From the NCBI RefSeq assembly GCF_000471905.2, contig NW_006499827.1, positions 3,362,501 to 3,426,500 on the forward strand: 64,000 nucleotides of DNA, written 5' to 3'. This document shows positions 1 to 11,002 of this stretch, piece by piece. The position numbers and the translations under genes are program-made. Each line of letters begins with the position of its first letter. Position 1 is the first letter of the stretch. The notes under the pieces are model-generated. The model ran no database searches. It saw only the letters and a program-made list of their open reading frames with translations, and was not told the origin of the DNA. This DNA comes from Amborella trichopoda (lineage: Eukaryota > Streptophyta > Magnoliopsida > Amborellales > Amborellaceae).

Positions 1-105
1 AAAAGGTTTTTTAACATTAAAACTACATTTTTCGATGAATTTTTGAGGTGTATATGTAGTTCTACATTATAAGGTTGCATCTTTATATAAACTTTTCTAA
101 ATATG
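1..105. repeat. F1 MITE, right-end fragment
   Basis: This is the end of an F1-family MITE cut by the window edge. It closely matches the right end of the complete copy at 37,603-37,992, including the shared run CTTATATAAACTTT near the terminus. There is no coding content. Confidence 0.7.
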
Positions 106-139
106 TTTAATGGATTGACAATGGTAGTCAAATAACGGG

Positions 140-462
140 CAAACTTTTTATAGAAAGGAAATTTTTATAGAAGGTGTCAACCTTTTACTGCACAAGTAAG
201 GTCCACCTAAAAGACCACTATAGAATATTGTTCTTATGCTGAAAAACCCTCGAATCAATCATCTAGTTATTCATAGACATGATAAAAAAGGGATTTTTAG
301 TCCTAAAAATAGTTCACCCTGTAATACTATAGTAATTGTCGATTTTAAAAAAATTTAAGTGTTTATAGATCTACTTGACCGTCACAATTTGTAGACCTTT
401 AAATTTTATAATTAAAAAAAGAAATAGATTTTTGTGGCATTTTCGACATAGTTTCGAGTTAC
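140..462. repeat. F1 MITE, diverged copy
   Basis: A degraded F1 copy in the same internal order as the one at 27,630-27,969: a GAAAAACCCTC block, then a 'tagatctacttga' block, then an AT-rich stretch. The ends are blurred and no target duplication was found. Confidence 0.5.
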
Positions 463-795
463 ACTTTACTTACCTTCAAATAGTGTCGAGAAATATGGTT
501 TTATTACTGAAAATCTTTGTGATGGCCTTAAAATATATTTTCATCTGTATTTATAACGTTTATAACTTAAAAAATAATGTAAATCAATAGATCTATGTAA
601 ACTTAAAAATCTTGAAATTTGACTGTCTAAAAGTATGTTACAAAATGCACTATTCTCAAAATTTGAAATCTATTTTTTTCTCATGTTCATGCATTGTCGA
701 GATGATCAATTTTAAAGATATTTCGACATTAAAATAACCAGGCTCTAATTTAATTATTTAGAGCCTCAGCTCTATATAAAGTTTTTTCTTACTTT
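463..795. repeat. F1 MITE, partial copy in opposite orientation
   Basis: The F1 internal sequence reads in reverse relative to the preceding copy and ends with the F1 terminus: GGCTCTAATTTAATTATTTAG, then AGCCTCAGCTCTATATAAAG. The head-to-head arrangement with 140-462 suggests one copy inserted in or beside another. A short reading frame at 375-590 is chance coding across the two copies. Confidence 0.55.
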
Positions 796-1655
796 AAAAG
801 CACAAGGTTGGCACATTGTACAAAGTGTAAACCCGTACCCTTTTAGAACTGGGTGACAGTATAGGAGGACCTGGATGCCATGGTGGACAGAAAAAAAAAA
901 GAAATAAGAAGGCAGAGGTTACAAAGACGAAGAGAGAGAAAGAAAGGAGAGAGAAGATGGGGGCACAGGGCGACTTGGTTTTCTTCCCTGACCACTGTCT
1001 AATCTCTAAATGCAAGAAATTAGCTTTCTCTGTCTTTAATCTTGCAAAAAAATAGCTTTGTCCCGGTACGAAAGCGACATTTACATTTCTCTCTCCCATG
1101 TAGGGAAGGCAAAAAAAAGAGTTGAAACAATTTAGCTTTCTCTCTCTCTTGAATCCAGGAAAAACTTAGAATTTGCAGGTGTGATGCTATAAATAGAAGT
1201 CTATGATGTTGTCTTATTTGTCTAAATTCCGCGTAAAAGAATTTGGAGATATTTCCTGGTGTCAAGTTGTCGACATGACGGGTCAGGTTCCACGTCTGGG
1301 TACGTCAAGACCTAGACCCGACTCAAAAGGTCTCACATGGATCAGGACCCTAGTAGGGTTCAAGTCATTTGGACCTAGACCCAGGTCTAAGGACTTAAAA
1401 AAAGTTAAAAAGTTAAGTTTTGTATTGTATAATGTATTATTTTATGAGTAATTATCCTATAGGACCCTCCCCACCCATATGTGCAAGACTTTAAAAGATT
1501 ATCATTTAAGTTGGTACGGATCTCTAAAAAAATTATTACATGGGTGTGAGACTTGACTTTTCTATAGATCCATGTCAAATTTAATGGTGATCTTTTGGAA
1601 TCCTACACACATGAGTGGATGAAAGTCATATAAGATCATTTCTCTTATTTTATAT
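796..1655. other. Unclassified spacer
   Basis: No gene recognised. A purine-rich GA stretch lies at about 890-960, a CT/GA stretch near 1,090-1,150, and a block rich in CCTAGACCC-like words at about 1,275-1,400. That block resembles the CCTAGGCC-rich block at 20,990-21,160, so both may be remnants of one GC-rich repeat. Short open frames on both strands show no domain signal. Confidence 0.5.
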
Positions 1656-2048
1656 AGAGAAAAGTTTATATAGAGCTGAGGCTCTAAACAATCAAATTAG
1701 AGCCTACCTCAAAACTTTCACTAAAAGAGATTGTTTTGATGTTCTGATATCCTCAAATTGATCATCTTGACATCAAGATGTATGGACATGAGAAAAAAAT
1801 GGATTTCAAGTTTTGGAAATAGTATATTTTGTAACGTATTTTTGGATGGTAAATTTTCAAGATTTTCAAGTTTTTATAAATCTATCGATTTACACTAAGT
1901 TTTAAACTTTAAACTTCACAAATAAAGATTAAAATATATTTTAAGGCTATCGCAAATATTTCCCGCATTAAAATCACATTTCTCGACACTATTTAAAGGT
2001 AGCCTCTAATTTGATTGTTTAGAGCTCAGGCTCTATACAAACCGCACC
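1656..2048. mobile_element. F1 MITE, complete copy (MULE-type)
   Basis: A 393-bp non-coding element with terminal inverted repeats of about 50 bp built on TATAGAGC...AGGCTCTAAACAATC. It is flanked by 9-bp repeats ATTTTATAT (1,647-1,655) and TTTTTATAT (2,049-2,057), identical at 8 of 9 positions. Nine-base target duplications are typical of Mutator-superfamily elements. The end consensus is GG(A)nGTTT at one side and GTTTGTATAGAG...GGTGCC-like at the other. Confidence 0.8.
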
Positions 2049-2059
2049 TTTTTATATAT

Positions 2060-2376
2060 GGGTATAGTTTGTATAAGGTTGAGGCCCCAAACATTCGAAG
2101 TAAGGCTCACCTTAAAATAGTGTGAAAAGATGTTCAAGTATAGGAAACCTTCGATTTGACCTGAAAATTAATTTTTATCTTTAATTATAACATTTAAAGC
2201 TTCAAAATTATGTAGATCAAGTAGGTCTATGAACTCTTGAAAATCTAACAAATTAACAGTTCAGAAAATGCAAGGCATAAAATCCATTTTTTCTCATGTC
2301 CATACAACTTGAGGACGAGATAATCGATTTGAGAATTTTTTAGCATCAAACAACCTCTTCTAGTGATTTTTGTTGA
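2060..2376. repeat. F1 MITE, truncated copy beside the big MULE
   Basis: It starts with an F1 terminus (GGGTATAGTTTGTATAAGG) and runs through F1 internal sequence. It stops after CTTCTAGTGATTTTTGTTG, just before the left end of the MULE at about 2,390. The missing F1 half is not found beyond the MULE's right end, so this is not a clean split by MULE insertion. Confidence 0.65.
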
Positions 2377-2389
2377 AACATGAAATAAT

Positions 2390-2545
2390 TAGGGAAATTA
2401 TCTCTAATATACCTTAATTTTAACAAAATTGGGAAAAAAACTCCAAACTTCCCAAAACCTCACCCACACCCTTTTTCCCAATTTTTGTAAGTTTTTGGAC
2501 AAAAATGCCCTTTATGGTAGTCTTTCTACCGTAATGGCATGATAG
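2390..2545. repeat. Left terminal inverted repeat of the MULE
   Basis: It begins GGGAAATTATCTCTAATATA and pairs with 12,540-12,690 on the opposite strand over about 150 bp with scattered mismatches. A third sequence with the same start lies at 50,544-50,630, which supports GRGAAATTATC as the true terminus. Confidence 0.85.
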
Positions 2546-2735
2546 AATTACGGTATTTAGAGTACTATATTACATTGAAAATATAATACGGTACTTAGGG
2601 TACCGTAATACCGTGAACATATATTACAGTACTTGGAGTACCGTAGTACCATGAACATATATTACGGTACACGTTGTACTGTAATAATTCCTCAAGTTAT
2701 TCGTAATATAACTATACCGTAATGGTTCCCACTTT
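2525..2735. repeat. Subterminal palindrome array, left
   Basis: At least four imperfect copies of the palindrome ATTACGGTACTNNNAGTACCGTAAT, spaced about 35-50 bp. The equivalent array inside the right end is at about 12,290-12,545. The arrangement recalls subterminal transposase-binding repeats, but binding is inference. Confidence 0.75.
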
Positions 2736-3273
2736 TTTTCTGTAACCAGTTTTTTTCATAAAACCCTATTTTGACGATGTTTTGGCCCATTAATCCAATT
2801 TTTATGTCTCTCATCCATTTTTATCTCTCTCATCTATTTTCTATCATATCATATTATTTATCATTTTTTGTACGAGGTCTCTACGAGCATCAAATATACA
2901 CACCAACACTAATTTTTTGGTATGTCATTAAAATATTATGTTGTTTTAGCATCTAAAAAAAATATTATGTTGTTTTTCTATAGTACTTGATATAATTTGA
3001 GTAAAATATTGCAAAAAAGTAAAGATTTATTTATATTGTTGCATAAACAAATTTGTTAGATTTATTTTATGGTTGGCCATCAAAATAATGTTTTGGTAGA
3101 ATACTTGATGTAGTGGTTTAGCCATTGTATTTTATTTTACTTTTTTTATATTATGACATTTGTATTGCAATCTAATGTCCCTCATGCAACCGCCTCAGTA
3201 TTTGCAATTTAAGTTTTTAATATATGTTTTCATATGAAATTTTTATGCAGTGATTCAACTTGTATGCAACAAT

Positions 3274-5595
3274 AATGACTGAAAACAGAGTGAAAATCAT
3301 TTTACACTTTGGTGGCTTTTTTAAGAGGAAACCTATGGAAGTATTTTTTATGACGGTGGGGATGTAAAGGTTATATTTTTTAAGGGGATCCTATCATTTG
3401 AACAAGTTAAGTATCACTTGTCAAAAGTATCAAATTATGCCCCAAGTACCATGACTATTAGGTATATTGACCCAGGGTTACCAAGTAACAATAATATAAT
3501 ACATATTGATGATGATGACAATATTGCCAACATGATGGAAGGGTCTTCTCTCATTGTTATGCACGTATCAAACAGACCACAAACAATATCTGATAATGGT
3601 TCGTCTGACTGTGCTGATTATCAACCACCAACAATGCCTGATAATGGTCCGCCAAGATTGGTCATGTAAGAAGTTTGCAATGAAAATCATTAATTTTTTT
3701 ACTTGTCAATTATTTGTTATGAGTTAGGATAATTCTGATTTGTAATGATTTTTTTTTTCTACAACCCATCCCAACCAGAGCAAGTAGGTGACAGTGAATG
3801 TGCTACTAGCATAGGCGCACAAGATGAAAATGAATCAAAAATCTACCGGTATATCAACGACATCAATCCGATAGAAAGCTCCTTGAGGATTAACCGTTAC
3901 GAAGTTGTACTTCGAGAGGGTCAAGATTTTGATGATGTACATGCATGTCGTAATCACCTTATTGATTATGCCATATCGGAAAACTTCAATATGGAGTTTA
4001 TAAAAAGCGAGGAGAGACGTGTATGGGCAAGGTGTGCTGCATATGGGTGTTCATAGTAAGTGCGTTGTTGGAGGGTTAATACATCAAACTTCTTCAGGAT
4101 AAAGAAGTTTGTAAACGTGCACTCATGTGCCTGCAGAATAGGCAGGGTTCATTAGCCATTTGCTCGAATCCATTGAGTGGCAAGCAAGATCAAAGGTTGG
4201 TTGAGTGATATACTCAATCTTACACCTGGAGATGTAGTTAATTATATATAACGTGATCACAGTGTCATGTTATCCTACCAACAAACATGGTGTGGTCAAG
4301 AGGTTGTACAACAGATAAATGAGGGCTTCCATGTGAAGTCATATGAGGATCTCGCTCAATATATTCACAAGATTCGAGTCACTAATCTTGGAACCTTAAC
4401 GATTATTCAAACAGATGATTATGATAGGTTTGAGCGTGTGTTTATAGGCAACCGTCCATGTTTGCAAAGTTTTATGTTTGGTTGTAGGCCACTAATAGGA
4501 CTAGATAGGACATTTCTGAAGGGAAGATACAAAGGGATATTATTGACTGCACTTGGGGTAGATGCGAATGAAAATATATTTCCTATAGCATATGCAGTGG
4601 TTGAGAGTAAAAATACACTAAGTTGGACTTGGTTCCTAGAGCTTCTGAATGAGAAGTTTTACGAGAGACCTGATTTGCTAGCATTGACTATTGTCTTAGA
4701 TCGTCAGAAAAGATTACAAGCTGCAATTGAAACAATATTTCCAACCAGTGAAAAAGGCTATTGTATGAAAGACCTTTTCGATAACTTCAAAAAGGCTTAT
4801 AGAAATTCAACGTTCACAAAGCTTTAGTGGAAAGCTGCACGTGCATTGTATCTATCAAACTTCGATGAGTACATGACAAAGATTAAGAATGCAAATGCAG
4901 AGGCTTAGGACTGGATCATGTTACAACATCCAAAATATTGGGCAAACGCACATTTTAAAGGGTATAGATACAATCATCTGACATCGAACATCTCTAAATC
5001 ATTTAACCGGTGGATATTATAGGCTCTGGAGCCCTTTATTAAACTCTTTGAATGCTTAAGGGTTAAATTCATGGGAGAATTTCCAAAGAAGTTGGTCATG
5101 TCCCTATAATGGAGTAGTGTGCTTACACCAAAGGCTCAAAAGGTAATAGACCTGAGGAGGGATAAGTCTAGATTCCTTCATACAATGACATAGGCACATG
5201 ATGGTATGTATGAAATCATTGCGGATAAGAAATATGTTTTTAATCTGGCGACTCATACATGCAGTTGTCGGGTATGGCAGGTTAGTGGGTTGCCGTGCAG
5301 TCATGTAATCGCCGCTATAGATCATAGACATGAAGATGTTATAGATTTTTGCAGGGTTTATTTCGCAGTTCAAATGTACCATAGAGCATATTCATTTCCC
5401 TTAAACTCAATGACTGATGTACTAAAGGTGCCAGAGATTGTCTATACAACTGTAATGCCGCTAGCTGCAAGGAGAACCATGGGTCGGCCAAAGAAACGTC
5501 GCAGGCAAACAGAGTACAAAGAGATTAGGCCTCTTAGGTGTAGTCGATGCGGGGTTGTGGGCCATAACCAGAAGACATGTAAATCAAGTATATAA
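3274..5595 (+). pseudogene. MULE (MuDR-type) transposase, decayed
   Basis: The likely start is ATG 3,274 (MTENRVKIILHFGG), opening a PB1-like N-terminal domain typical of plant MULE transposases; a one-base frame change near 3,345 shifts it. A 105-residue segment to 4,056 matches the MuDR DNA-binding domain (RYEVVLREGQDF, WARCAAYGC). The DDE catalytic domain follows at 4,267-4,827 (LIGLDRTFLKG and VLDRQKRLQAAI carry the first two acidic residues). Then come a SWIM zinc finger at about 5,250-5,320 (CSCRVWQVSGLPCSH) and a CCHC knuckle near the end (CSRCGVVGHNQKTC). One frame runs from 4,267 to 5,595 but has in-frame stops, several at places where relatives have Trp (TGG to TAG). A GT...AG intron near 3,666-3,778 is possible. 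Role when intact: cut-and-paste transposition of this element. Confidence 0.9.
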
Positions 5596-5639
5596 AATGA
5601 TGTAAATAAGCCATTAGTGCCAGTCAATGATTTAAAAAT

Positions 5640-5835
5640 CGGCAAGTCGAACAGGACTCGCCCGATTCGACTCGGGAATCGGCACAGCCCGTGACGGTTC
5701 TAGCACAAAATCGGGAACCGCCCGGTTCTAGCGGTTCCCACCCGATTCTGTCCGGTTTCCTCCCGATTCTAGCAGTTCTCACCCGATTCTGTCCTGTTTC
5801 CTCCCAGTTCTAACAGTTCTCTCCCGGTTCTAGCC
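5640..5835. repeat. Tandem CCCGATTCT/GGTTCTAG repeat
   Basis: About four degenerate ~50-bp units built from TTCTAGCGGTTCCCACCCGA-type words. A related CCGATTCG/CGATCCG block lies in inverted sense at 7,000-7,110, so these are probably extended subterminal parts of the hAT-like element. Confidence 0.6.
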
Positions 5836-6160
5836 TCAAAAGCACCTTCACACGGGTGTACGCGTCACAAGTGCGACACACACCACTCCCACATATGTGT
5901 ACGTGTGACACGAGCGGTACACACTCCCACGTGTGCCACACACACTCCCACACGTGCCATACGTACATGCACGTGTGCACCAGTACATACTCCCACACAT
6001 GCCATACGTGCGACACGCACATACACGCGTGCATCTGTTCTAGCTGGTTCAGGCCTCAAAAACACTTTCACACGTGTGTAAGCGTCACACGTGCGACACA
6101 CACCACTCCCACATGTGCCATACGTGCGACACGCACATACACGAGTGCACGGATGCCCTA
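5836..6160. repeat. ACACGTG-rich minisatellite
   Basis: Irregular repeats of words such as CCACTCCCACATGTG and CGTGCGACACGCACATACAC, in two larger blocks (5,836-6,035 and 6,050-6,155) that share the lead AAAAGCACCTTCACACG. Cys/His/Thr-rich open frames on both strands are a by-product of the repeat and are not genes. Confidence 0.8.
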
Positions 6161-6309
6161 GTGTTTTCACACTTATGTTACTCTTCCAATTACATAGTTA
6201 TTTATATAGCATATTTGAATACTCATCTTTCGATGTGGGATAATTCTCAAACATCATTAAATGAAAACAGAATGTAAATATATGCTATTAATAGGCAATT
6301 TTAAACACA

Positions 6310-6435
6310 TATGCTAAAGAGGCATGATGGTTATCACTAATGTTATTTGCTTTGACTTCTCAAGTTCGAATCCCCCCTTGGGCCATATAATAGTTTATCC
6401 CCTCTTGAGCTAATTTTTGTTCTCCCTTGGGCATA
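6310..6435 (+). repeat. Possible tRNA-derived SINE fragment
   Basis: GGCATGATGGTTATCACTAA followed about 35 bases later by AAGTTCGAATCCCCCC resembles the A-box/B-box spacing of a pol III promoter (B box GTTCGAATC). The downstream part has no clear tail and no target duplication was seen, so this may be coincidence. Confidence 0.3.
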
Positions 6436-7139
6436 AAATAAATTAAAGTGTTATTTCCAAAATTTGTACGTATTTTATTAATTTTTACATTATAAATCAT
6501 GTAATGTACTATTTTTCTTACAGTTGTTAATAATACATTTTAAATTAGATAATATTATAAAATATTTTTAATTTGTTATTATTTATTTAATAAAATAATT
6601 ATAAAATGTAAACTAATAATTATAATTTCAGTATATAATATTATAATTAGTTAGGTTGTAATAAGTTTGGATTATAGTTAGTTAGACTGCAAATTTGGGT
6701 TTTTATAGCGGATTAGGGTTTTTCGCCAAAACGAGATTTTAATGGCCATTCTTTCATTGATTTAATCTACTCTTTATTATAGTTCATGTATAATTATATA
6801 TTTTATCCATGATAATTCTATGATTTTTCTTTTATGTGATGCAAATTTAATACTTAAGTTTATACAGGGAAAGAGCATCTCAATATTCACAAATTGATGA
6901 AAAAAATGAAAGTTAATAATGTAATACCCTCATTTCTTATTGGATTCCTAAACAACAACATTTATAATGAATTTTAATAATTTTTTTTGATTTTTTTGAA
7001 GCTTTAATCCGACCAATTCCCGATCCGAATCCCGATTCGTCGATCCGAATCGCCGATTCGCCGATCCGGATTGGTTTTTTAGATGCCCGATCCAGGTCAC
7101 CGATCCGCTTTTTAAACCATTGGTGTCAGTTGATATTTT

Positions 7140-7375
7140 TTTTATATGTCATTTTGTAAAGAGGCCATTGCCTACTGATATTAAGCTATCCAATTTCATA
7201 TCAGATGGTTATAATTAATCAAGCTATCAATTTCAAGCTAAATGGTCTCATTCTATTTATATAATTAATGATCTCATTCTATCTAAACTTTTATGCTATC
7301 CAATTTGAAGGTGCGCTTTACTTTGATTGTTTAGGGTCTCGGCCATATACAAATCACACCCTTACCTGATTCTAC
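7140..7375. repeat. Fragments of MITE families F2 and F1
   Basis: About 7,160-7,270 matches F2 (AAGCTATCCAATTTCATATC, AGATGGTTATAA, then TGGTCTCATTCTAT). About 7,312-7,373 matches the right end of F1 (GGTGCGCTTTACTTTGATTG ... ATATACAAATCACACCC). Both are incomplete and lie between the hAT-like element and the palindrome-rich element. Confidence 0.55.
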
Positions 7376-7386
7376 ATACCCTTACC

Positions 7387-8055
7387 TGATTCTACATAGT
7401 AAATGTACTCTATACCATCTCCAGACGGTAATGAAAACATCACAATATAAAGAAAAAAAAAAAAGCATTATGGTACTCTAAGTACTGTAATAGTCTTAAA
7501 GAACATTACCGTACTAAGAGTACCATAATGCTCATTACAGTACTCTTAGTACCATAATGGTCATTAAGCTCATTACGGTCATAAAAAGGACCATAATGAT
7601 CCAAAGTCCACTGGATATCCAATGGATTTTGGACCATTATGGTCTTTTTGTTATCGTAATGGTCTTAAAAGACATTAGGGTACTAAGAGTAATGTAATAC
7701 TCCTTAAGCCCATTACGGTCACAAAAAGGCCGTAATGGTCCAAAGTCCACTGGAATTCTAGTGGACTTTGGACCATTACGGTCACCGTAATGAGCTCAAA
7801 AGATATTATAGTACTAAGAGTACAGTAATGCTCGTTAAGGTACTCTTAGTACCATTACGGTCACAAAAAGATCGTAATAGTCCAAAGTCCACTGGAATTA
7901 ATGGGCTTAAGGAGCATTACGGTACTGAGAGTACCGTAATGAGCATTACGGCACTCTTAGTACCGTATTAATTTTTTTTTCTTTAATATTGTGATTTTTT
8001 CATCATCATCTGGAGATGGTATATAGAGTGCATTTGCATTTACTATGTAGAATCA
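7387..8055. mobile_element. Palindrome-rich inverted-repeat element nested in the MULE
   Basis: A 669-bp element with ~75-bp inverted ends. The left end reads TGATTCTACATAGTAAATG ... CTCCAGA, and the right end gives the same words in reverse. The inside is almost entirely palindromic cassettes of two kinds: ATTACGGTACTCTTAGTACC and GTCCAAAGTCCACTGGAnTT...GGAC. The first is shared with the MULE's subterminal arrays. The 67-residue frame at 7,768-7,971 is repeat-derived. A CCCTTACCTGATTCTACATA duplication sits at the left border. Confidence 0.7.
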
Positions 8056-8059
8056 CTTG

Positions 8060-8840
8060 CCATTTCTTTTTCTAATTATGAAATTTCTTGAGGGGTTTTA
8101 TCCAGAAATTGAATGTTTTGAGGTGTTTTATCACTTGCCATTTCTAATTATGGACTACGTAATGCATCTTGAGGTGTTTCATGAGTTGCGCCAACTATGT
8201 TTTATAAGATGGCAAACGTTGCTGACTTTAGAATGTCATTATGCTTTCTCTTCTAGTGTGATTGATGAATGATGTTTTCTTTGGCAAACCACCCAGCTAT
8301 GAACATGTATTTCTACTTGCGGTGCCCTCATTAGTCATGCATATAATGTACCTAATATTGATATGAAAAGCAATTCACATACAAATAAAACTTTTCAACC
8401 ATACATCCAGCCATGTACATAAAACAGTACAGGCAATAATGGCCACTTTACACAGTTCCTGTACTGTTTTCAACCATGCCTGTACTGTTTGCAACACGAG
8501 GACGTAACTGTTATATGGGCTCTTCCGGTTGAATTGGTGTGGGGATGGGTTGTGTATTACTTGTCCCCTCATCTGGTTATCTAGGATGTCATACTAGCAC
8601 ATTGTCATCCATCTCATCATTGAACTACAATTCTTCAAAAGTTTCTTCCCTTGCAACTTCCATACATTTTAATTATCTTGAATGCTTCCCCAGCTAAGTC
8701 TCAATTTCTTGAATTGGAACCTTAACGTAGAAGTTCAGTTGCATGGCCGATGTCCCTAGGCTGCATCAAGTCATATCAAATATGAAATTAGATTATTGAG
8801 ACTTCTAAATTGTATCAAGTTATATGAAATATGAAAATAA
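8060..8840. other. AT-rich spacer within the MULE
   Basis: No confident gene. It may include 3' sequence of the PMD gene (antisense). Short frames at 8,057-8,272 and 8,375-8,572 have no recognisable domain, and a duplicated 'cagtacaggcaataatgg / ctgtactgtttgcaac' style segment lies near 8,420-8,500. Confidence 0.4.
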
Positions 8841-8849
8841 AATATTACC

Positions 8850-10150
8850 ATTTTATCTTCATCATTATAACCTCGAGGTACATATTAAAGGGACATCTTC
8901 TAAATGGATTATGGATCATGGGTCTAGTCCTTAGTTTGTACCACTCGATGTATTCTCGTATCGTCTTCCCATTGCACATATCTTCATCTGCCTGACAAAA
9001 ATAATATAAGTGGTTCGTCCACATATCGATTTCATCTCTAAGCTCTTCTCCCCAGTTGTCATACTTCTTCCCCCTTCTCTCCCTCTTTTCTCACTACAAG
9101 GGATCTGTCAGTATCCCTTGGTGAAGTATAAATTACCGGAGCATACGATTTGACATATACCCCTCACAGATGTATCCATATATGAGGTGTGTGAGACACA
9201 AAGCAGTCTTATGGATACAAAGCCCATAATCTCTGTCCTCTGCAGTTTCCTCTGTTATATCGGGATAATCATCGTATGGGGTCCATATGACCTATAACAA
9301 AAATAAGATAAATAACATGCACCTAAATTTAATTAAATTATAAATAAACAAAACAAATTATAACTATATTATATTATACTAACATCATTTATCTGCGTGT
9401 TATCAAGCTCATATCGCTCCACAAGACCAAAGTTGTAAGTGTTAACCTATTCTCTAAGAGGGGCCGACCTGAGGGATCTAGGTTGCCCTGCCCTTATTAT
9501 TTTTGAAATTAGGCGCAACAATTTGAAATGCTCGAACGCCCAAAACTGAAATATATGTATAAAAAAATTAGAATCACAACAACAAATATATATCGAACTT
9601 TACAAAAAGTATCAAAACATTAATATATTATCATTACTAGCAAAAGATTTGCTGATCCACGTAGTTGTTGATGATCATCTTGAACAACCTTTAACAAGGC
9701 TTGAAACAAAAACGCTAATGCAGCTACACCCCTTGCATACTGACCAACTACATTGATATCCTCAAAAAGTTGTAAATAGATTGTAGAAATTGTACCATCT
9801 GTGGAATATGCAAATATTGTGCACCCGACTAGATATAAGAGGTAGGCACGAGTGTATCGTAAAAGAGTGGTACAATTATAGTTATGTACTAGCCGCTTAA
9901 ATGTGTTTTCCAGTCATATCAGTCGGATAATGGAATGACTACGACCAGGTGGCAGTTATCCTATCATGCGGACTATATGATCCTCGTAGTTCTCCACTCT
10001 CCTCACGGTTACAGCTACACCAGTCACCTTTAACCGGAGAATTTTTCATGTATCTTCCAGTGTAGGCATCATCTCTCTGATGTCTACATTGAAGTGTCAC
10101 GTATCTGTCTCAACGCGCTACCTCTCGATGTTGTAGATAATGTGTCGCGG
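8850..10150 (-). pseudogene. Plant mobile domain (PMD) gene remnant inside the MULE
   Basis: Read on the - strand, three blocks follow the PMD order. Exon A (about 10,150-9,638) has a MMPTLEDT motif and then a long clean stretch with RAYLLYLVGCTIF and VGQYARGVAALAFLFQAL. Exon B (9,545-9,384, 162 bp) has WAFEHFKLLRLI and GLVERYEL. Exon C (from 9,291) has VIWTPYDDYPDI and EYIEWYKLRTRPM. The junctions are GT...AG introns and all are phase 0. PMD proteins include Arabidopsis MAIN/MAIL1, and the domain is also known from plant transposons. Several in-frame stops replace expected Trp codons, as in the transposase. Transcription would converge on the transposase gene. No start Met was fixed. Function in the element is unknown. 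Confidence 0.8.
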
Positions 10151-10750
10151 TCATGTTGACTCATCGATACTATGGTCAAAGGACACAATCCTGATCTCTT
10201 GGCCAAATCAATTTGATCATTGTTTATTAACGGCCATGAGGAATTTGTATTGGGCTTCTCATCAATCCTGATGGTATTTTTTCGATCTTGAAATAGAATT
10301 TGTCATTTCAGATATAAAAAACAATATATTAATTAACTAACATGATAGAAAAGAATATAATTTTAAATATTTCTACATACATCTCCTTCCCATATCTTCT
10401 GTGATATGTGTTCTCTTTGTCTAGTGAGCAATATAAGAATCTCAAGACCTCCAGGGAACGGTGCATCTTCTGCCATAATCACTGTTTAAAAAGCAATCAT
10501 ACATCAAAAACCATTGCAAATCAAAAAACCAAAGACTATTCACTAATAAACATTTTCATAGTAAATGCCACTATAGTATGATATTTTAATGTCCTAGCAA
10601 GTATTCCTTAAGTCCCTGATGAATTTGGTACCTATATTTAAAACCATTATATCTGCAACTTACACTCCATTCCAAAGAAGAACTCATGCCATCAAAGAAC
10701 TCATGCCATAAAAGTTGAATGCATGACATGAAAAGCTAATCATACTTAAA
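10150..10750. other. Spacer upstream of the PMD remnant
   Basis: It probably holds the 5' part and leader of the PMD gene (antisense). A stretch at 10,380-10,480 reads on the - strand like a short exon beginning MAEDAPFPGGLEIL, followed by an intron-like AT-rich gap. No further domain can be named. Confidence 0.4.
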
Positions 10751-10756
10751 AGCATA

Positions 10757-10945
10757 CCTAACTTGGTGTACATTTAGGCCAATTCTACTTTAAAAAGCCT
10801 AACTTAGTATACATTTATGCCAATTCTATTTAAAAAAATGCATAACTTGGTATACATTTATGCCAATTCTATTTAAAAAATACCTAACTTGGCGTACATT
10901 TATGCCAATTCTACTTAAAATGTGCCCAACTTGGTGTACATTTAT
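10757..10945. repeat. ~46-bp tandem repeat
   Basis: About four to five units of CCTAACTTGGTGTACATTTA plus TGCCAATTCTATTTAAAAA, differing by a few bases each. It lies in the MULE interior, upstream of the PMD remnant. Confidence 0.85.
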
Positions 10946-11002
10946 CACATTCATAAGAGGAAAACACATTCACTTTCTAGAGACATAATATGAGAGAAAG
11001 AT

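Larger units (their letters stand above)
5625..7122. mobile_element. hAT-like non-autonomous element nested in the MULE
   Basis: The ends are inverted repeats: CAATGATTTAAAAATCGG at the left, and CAATGGTTTAAAAAGCGG on the opposite strand at the right. They are flanked by 8-bp repeats GTGCCAGT (5,617-5,624) and GTGTCAGT (7,123-7,130), 7 of 8 identical. An 8-bp duplication and CA(A/G)TGnTTTAAAA termini fit the hAT superfamily. It sits just after the transposase stop codon. The 1,498 bp encode no recognisable protein: CCGATTC/GGTTC-rich tandem DNA at both ends, a CACACGTG minisatellite, then AT-rich filler. Confidence 0.75.

Noticed and set aside
5836-6160. CRISPR-like array
   Set aside because: Units are irregular and adjacent with no unique spacers, and the DNA is plant nuclear.
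5856-6170. Cys/His-rich open frames on both strands that resemble a small zinc-finger protein
   Set aside because: They are translations of the ACACGTG minisatellite; all frames stay open because the repeat lacks stop codons.
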